The notes under the pieces: model-generated | Seen by the model: the letters and a program-made list of their open reading frames with translations, nothing else | Told to the model about the DNA's origin: nothing | Database searches by the model: none | Translations under genes and position numbers: made by a program | In this document: piece after piece, positions 61,419-64,000 of the stretch | Layout of the letters: each line of letters begins with the position of its first letter | How positions within the stretch are numbered: the first letter of the stretch is position 1 | Origin: Pseudomonas mandelii | GTDB lineage: Bacteria; Pseudomonadota; Gammaproteobacteria; Pseudomonadales; Pseudomonadaceae | Direction: 5' to 3' | Assembly (NCBI RefSeq): GCF_024138395.1 | Contig: NZ_JAMYDU010000008.1 | Location: forward strand, 62,001 to 126,000 | Length of the DNA: 64,000 bases

Positions 61419-61473
61419 TGTTGGGTGGGCTGTCGACAATAGCACCATCTTTTACTGATGGAGTGCATTCGAC

Positions 61474-63786
61474 ATGGCTGTGGCACATACCCTGGGTTTC
61501 CCGCGCATCGGCGCCGATCGCGAATTGAAAAAAGCCCTCGAATCCTACTGGAAAGGCGACCTCGATCAGGACGCACTGAAAAGCGTCGGTCGCCAACTGC
61601 GCGCCACCCACTGGCAATTGCAAAAAGACGCCGGCATCGACCTGCTGCCCGTGGGCGACTTCGCCTGGTACGACCAGGTACTGACTCATTCTCTGACCTT
61701 CGGTGTCATCCCCGAGCGCTTCGACAGTGCCAAGGATTCCCGTGGCCTGCCGACACTCGACACCCTGTTCGCCATGGCCCGTGGTGCTAGCGTGGCCTGC
61801 TGCGACGGCGAACATGGCAAGGCGCAATACGCGCAGGAACTGACCAAGTGGTTCGATACCAACTACCACTACCTGGTCCCGGAGTTCACCGCTAATCAAC
61901 AGTTCAAACTGAGCTGGGAACAGCTGTTCGACGAAGTCGACGAAGCCAAAGCCTTGGGCCACAACGTCAAACCGGTGATCATCGGCCCGCTGACTTACCT
62001 GTGGTTGGGCAAGGCGAAGGGCGATGGCTTCGACAAACTCGACCTGCTGGAGCGCCTGCTGCCAATCTACGGCGAAATCCTCGGTCGCCTCGCCGCCCAA
62101 GGCGTGGAGTGGGTGCAGATCGACGAACCGATCCTGACCCTCGACCTGCCACAGGCCTGGAAAAACGCCTTCGAGCGCGCTTATCACATCCTTCAATATT
62201 CGCCGCTGAAAAAACTCGTGGCGACTTACTTCAGTGGCTTGGAAGACAACCTCGGCCTGGCTGTCAGCCTGCCAGTGCAAGGCTTGCACATAGACGCGGT
62301 GCGCGCGCCGGATCAACTTGGCCAAGTACTGGATCGCCTGCCGACTTACAAAATTCTCTCGGTGGGCCTGGTCAATGGTCGCAACGTCTGGCGTTGCGAA
62401 TTGGAGCAAGTCCTCGCGCAACTGCAGCCGGCTCAGGAGCGCTTTGGCGATAACTTGTGGGTCAGCAGTTCCTGCTCGCTGCTGCACAGCCCGGTGGACC
62501 TGGACCGTGAAGACAAACTCGATCCGGAACTGAAAAGCTGGCTGGCGTTTGCCGTGCAGAAGTGCGGTGAAATCGCCGTGCTGCGTGATGCCCTCAACGA
62601 TCCGCAATCGCCCAAGGTACAAACCGCCCTGGCCGAAAGCCGCGCCATTGCGGCCAGTCGCGCCCAATCTCCGCGTATCCACAAAGCGGATGTTCAGGCC
62701 CGAATCAACGCCATCGGCTCAGCGGACAGCCAACGCCACTCGCCGTTTGCCAAACGCATCGAACAACAACAGGCACGGCTGAAACTGCCGGCGTTCCCGA
62801 CCACTACCATCGGCTCGTTCCCGCAGACGGGTTCGATCCGTCTGGCGCGCCAGGCCTTCAAGCAAGGCAAGCTGTCGGCCAACGATTACACCGATGCCAT
62901 GCACAGCGAAATCCGCCACGCCGTGCAAATCCAGGAACGCCTGGGCCTGGACGTATTGGTACACGGTGAAGCCGAGCGCAACGACATGGTCGAGTACTTC
63001 GCCGAACAGCTTGAGGGTTATGCATTCACCCGGTTCGGCTGGGTTCAGAGCTACGGTTCGCGCTGCGTCAAACCGGCGATCATTTACGGCGACTTGAGCC
63101 GTCCAAAGCCGATGACGGTCGACTGGATCACCTATGCCCAGAGCCTGACCGACAAGGTGATGAAAGGTATGCTCACCGGTCCCGTGACCATGCTGATGTG
63201 GTCGTTCCCGCGCGAAGACGTCTCGCGCAAAATTCAGGCGCAGCAACTGGCCTTGGCCTTGCGCGATGAAGTGGTGGACCTGGAAAACGCCGGCATCAAG
63301 ATCGTGCAGATCGACGAAGCCGCGTTCCGCGAAGGGCTGCCGCTACGCCGGGCGCAATGGCAGGAATACCTCGACTGGGCGGTTCAAGCCTTCCGCCTGA
63401 GTGCTTCGGGCGTGCGCGACGAAACCCAGATCCACACCCACATGTGCTACAGCGAATTCAACGACGTGATCCAGTCCATCGCGGCCATGGACGCCGACGT
63501 GATCACCATCGAAACCTCGCGCTCGGACATGGAACTGCTGGAAGCCTTCGAAGCGTTCGACTACCCGAACGACATCGGCCCGGGCGTCTATGACATCCAC
63601 TCACCACGGGTGCCGGACACGGCCGAGATGGTGAAGTTGATGAGCAAAGCGGTGAAGCGGATTCCGGCAGAGCGGTTGTGGGTCAATCCCGATTGTGGGT
63701 TGAAGACTCGCGCGTGGCCGGAGACTGAGGCGGCGTTGGTGAACATGGTGGCGGCGGCGCGGCAGTTGCGCAGTCAGTTGGCTTGA
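61474..63786 (+). CDS. metE: Cobalamin-independent methionine synthase MetE
   Basis: Transfers the methyl group of 5-methyltetrahydropteroyl-triglutamate to homocysteine. It has 770 residues, two barrels, the usual size. The zinc site is complete: His656 and Cys658 in HTHMCYSEF, Glu680 in TIETSRSD, and Cys741 in NPDCGLKTR; the spacing 0, +2, +24, +85 equals that of E. coli MetE. The start [13 protein letters not shown] is the family start. Expected to be activated by MetR through the site at 61406. No cobalamin riboswitch fits in the 98-base upstream gap. Confidence 0.96.
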   Translation: MAVAHTLGFPRIGADRELKKALESYWKGDLDQDALKSVGRQLRATHWQLQKDAGIDLLPVGDFAWYDQVLTHSLTFGVIPERFDSAKDSRGLPTLDTLFAMARGASVACCDGEHGKAQYAQELTKWFDTNYHYLVPEFTANQQFKLSWEQLFDEVDEAKALGHNVKPVIIGPLTYLWLGKAKGDGFDKLDLLERLLPIYGEILGRLAAQGVEWVQIDEPILTLDLPQAWKNAFERAYHILQYSPLKKLVATYFSGLEDNLGLAVSLPVQGLHIDAVRAPDQLGQVLDRLPTYKILSVGLVNGRNVWRCELEQVLAQLQPAQERFGDNLWVSSSCSLLHSPVDLDREDKLDPELKSWLAFAVQKCGEIAVLRDALNDPQSPKVQTALAESRAIAASRAQSPRIHKADVQARINAIGSADSQRHSPFAKRIEQQQARLKLPAFPTTTIGSFPQTGSIRLARQAFKQGKLSANDYTDAMHSEIRHAVQIQERLGLDVLVHGEAERNDMVEYFAEQLEGYAFTRFGWVQSYGSRCVKPAIIYGDLSRPKPMTVDWITYAQSLTDKVMKGMLTGPVTMLMWSFPREDVSRKIQAQQLALALRDEVVDLENAGIKIVQIDEAAFREGLPLRRAQWQEYLDWAVQAFRLSASGVRDETQIHTHMCYSEFNDVIQSIAAMDADVITIETSRSDMELLEAFEAFDYPNDIGPGVYDIHSPRVPDTAEMVKLMSKAVKRIPAERLWVNPDCGLKTRAWPETEAALVNMVAAARQLRSQLA

Positions 63787-63862
63787 GCTGTGGCGCGGGG
63801 GGCTTGTCGGAACTTGCGTTCCCCCACCCCCCACTGACCACCTAGTGTTCAGGCGTTTTTTG

Positions 63863-64000
63863 TCAAAGCTGTTTAAAGTCCACGTCATCCAGATACACCG
63901 GCCCTTTATTGGCAAAAGGATCGGACGGTACCGAAAAGCGTATTTCGGCCTCTTTCACCCCAAGTAACAATTCGCCGCGGTAGCTGACCGTATTCGAGGT
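63863..64000 (-). CDS. Partial CDS, C-terminal end of unrecognised protein
   Basis: An open frame of 45 codons enters from the right edge and ends at TGA 63865-63863. The visible residues (SNTVSYRGELLLGVKEAEI; ANKGPVYLDDVDFKQL) look beta-rich, with the ending resembling a carbohydrate-binding-module-like C-terminus (GPVYLDDVDF). The protein family cannot be named without the rest of the gene. Confidence 0.6.
   Translation of the reverse strand, partial: TSNTVSYRGELLLGVKEAEIRFSVPSDPFANKGPVYLDDVDFKQL

Noticed and set aside
61364..61473. Cobalamin riboswitch ahead of metE
   Set aside because: The 98-base gap is too short for a B12 riboswitch and shows no B12-box-like sequence; a MetR site is present instead.
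61342..62682. 446-codon minus-strand frame opposite metE
   Set aside because: Overlaps the certain metE gene and the metR/metE promoter; no motif.

Overview
The window reads as chromosome of a fluorescent-lineage Pseudomonas (P. fluorescens species complex). Support comes from the high-GC coding sequence, the gene content (quinoprotein glucose dehydrogenase gcd with an OprB porin, metE/metR, cmoA/cmoB, an asrA-type Lon next to icp and a YhhN gene) and many REP/REPIN palindromes of the GTAGGAGCGAGGCTTGCCC type between genes. Species cannot be fixed from this sequence alone. No rRNA, tRNA, phage, IS element or CRISPR array was seen.

Layout: (1) 0-9 kb, housekeeping: a Tat-exported multicopper oxidase overlapping tadA; cmoA-cmoB; an orphan hypothetical gene; a YhhN lysoplasmalogenase coupled to a chagasin-type protease inhibitor (icp); asrA/Lon; a frameshifted DUF6124 gene. 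(2) 9-13.3 kb, periplasmic glucose use: gcd and oprB. (3) 13.6-16 kb, a VF530 protein, a Pr6Pr membrane protein and an NfeF/NfeR-like pair (siderophore-interacting ferric reductase plus His-rich PadR repressor with a palindromic operator). (4) 16.5-23.4 kb, a CS1/cable-type chaperone-usher pilus operon with two pilins and two tip adhesins, preceded by four copies of a 10-bp motif. (5) 23.5-39 kb, the most unusual part: three very large proteins that look like host- or competitor-directed toxins. One is a DUF6543-LRR protein ending in a NEL-type E3 ubiquitin ligase domain. The other two are divergently transcribed and carry the same C-terminal module, with an SGC-x15-H motif like that of CNF1-type deamidases, on unrelated N-terminal carriers. 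A GT51/transpeptidase protein lies between them. No secretion apparatus is in the window. (6) 39.4-46.4 kb, an amino-acid permease, OpgC, and a GtrB-GtrII-GT39 surface-glycan glucosylation operon. (7) 46.6-58.4 kb, an FMN-binding glutamate-synthase-family protein, then a tightly overlapping signalling operon (REC-PAS-GGDEF-EAL, REC-GGDEF-EAL, cytochrome c peroxidase, histidine kinase, REC-histidine kinase) with a divergent REC/degenerate HD-GYP gene. (8) 58.7-64 kb, a NUDIX hydrolase, a LysE exporter, a GNAT acetyltransferase, divergent metR/metE with a MetR-like operator, and the 3' end of an unrecognised gene cut by the window edge.

Functional themes are envelope and surface interaction (pilus, O-antigen or glycan modification, OpgC), probable effector toxins, and cyclic-di-GMP/redox signalling. 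In the two GGDEF-EAL proteins the active domain appears to be reciprocally lost: one keeps an intact GGDEF with a damaged EAL, the other an intact EAL with a damaged GGDEF. All family assignments come from motifs and remembered family features; no database search was run.
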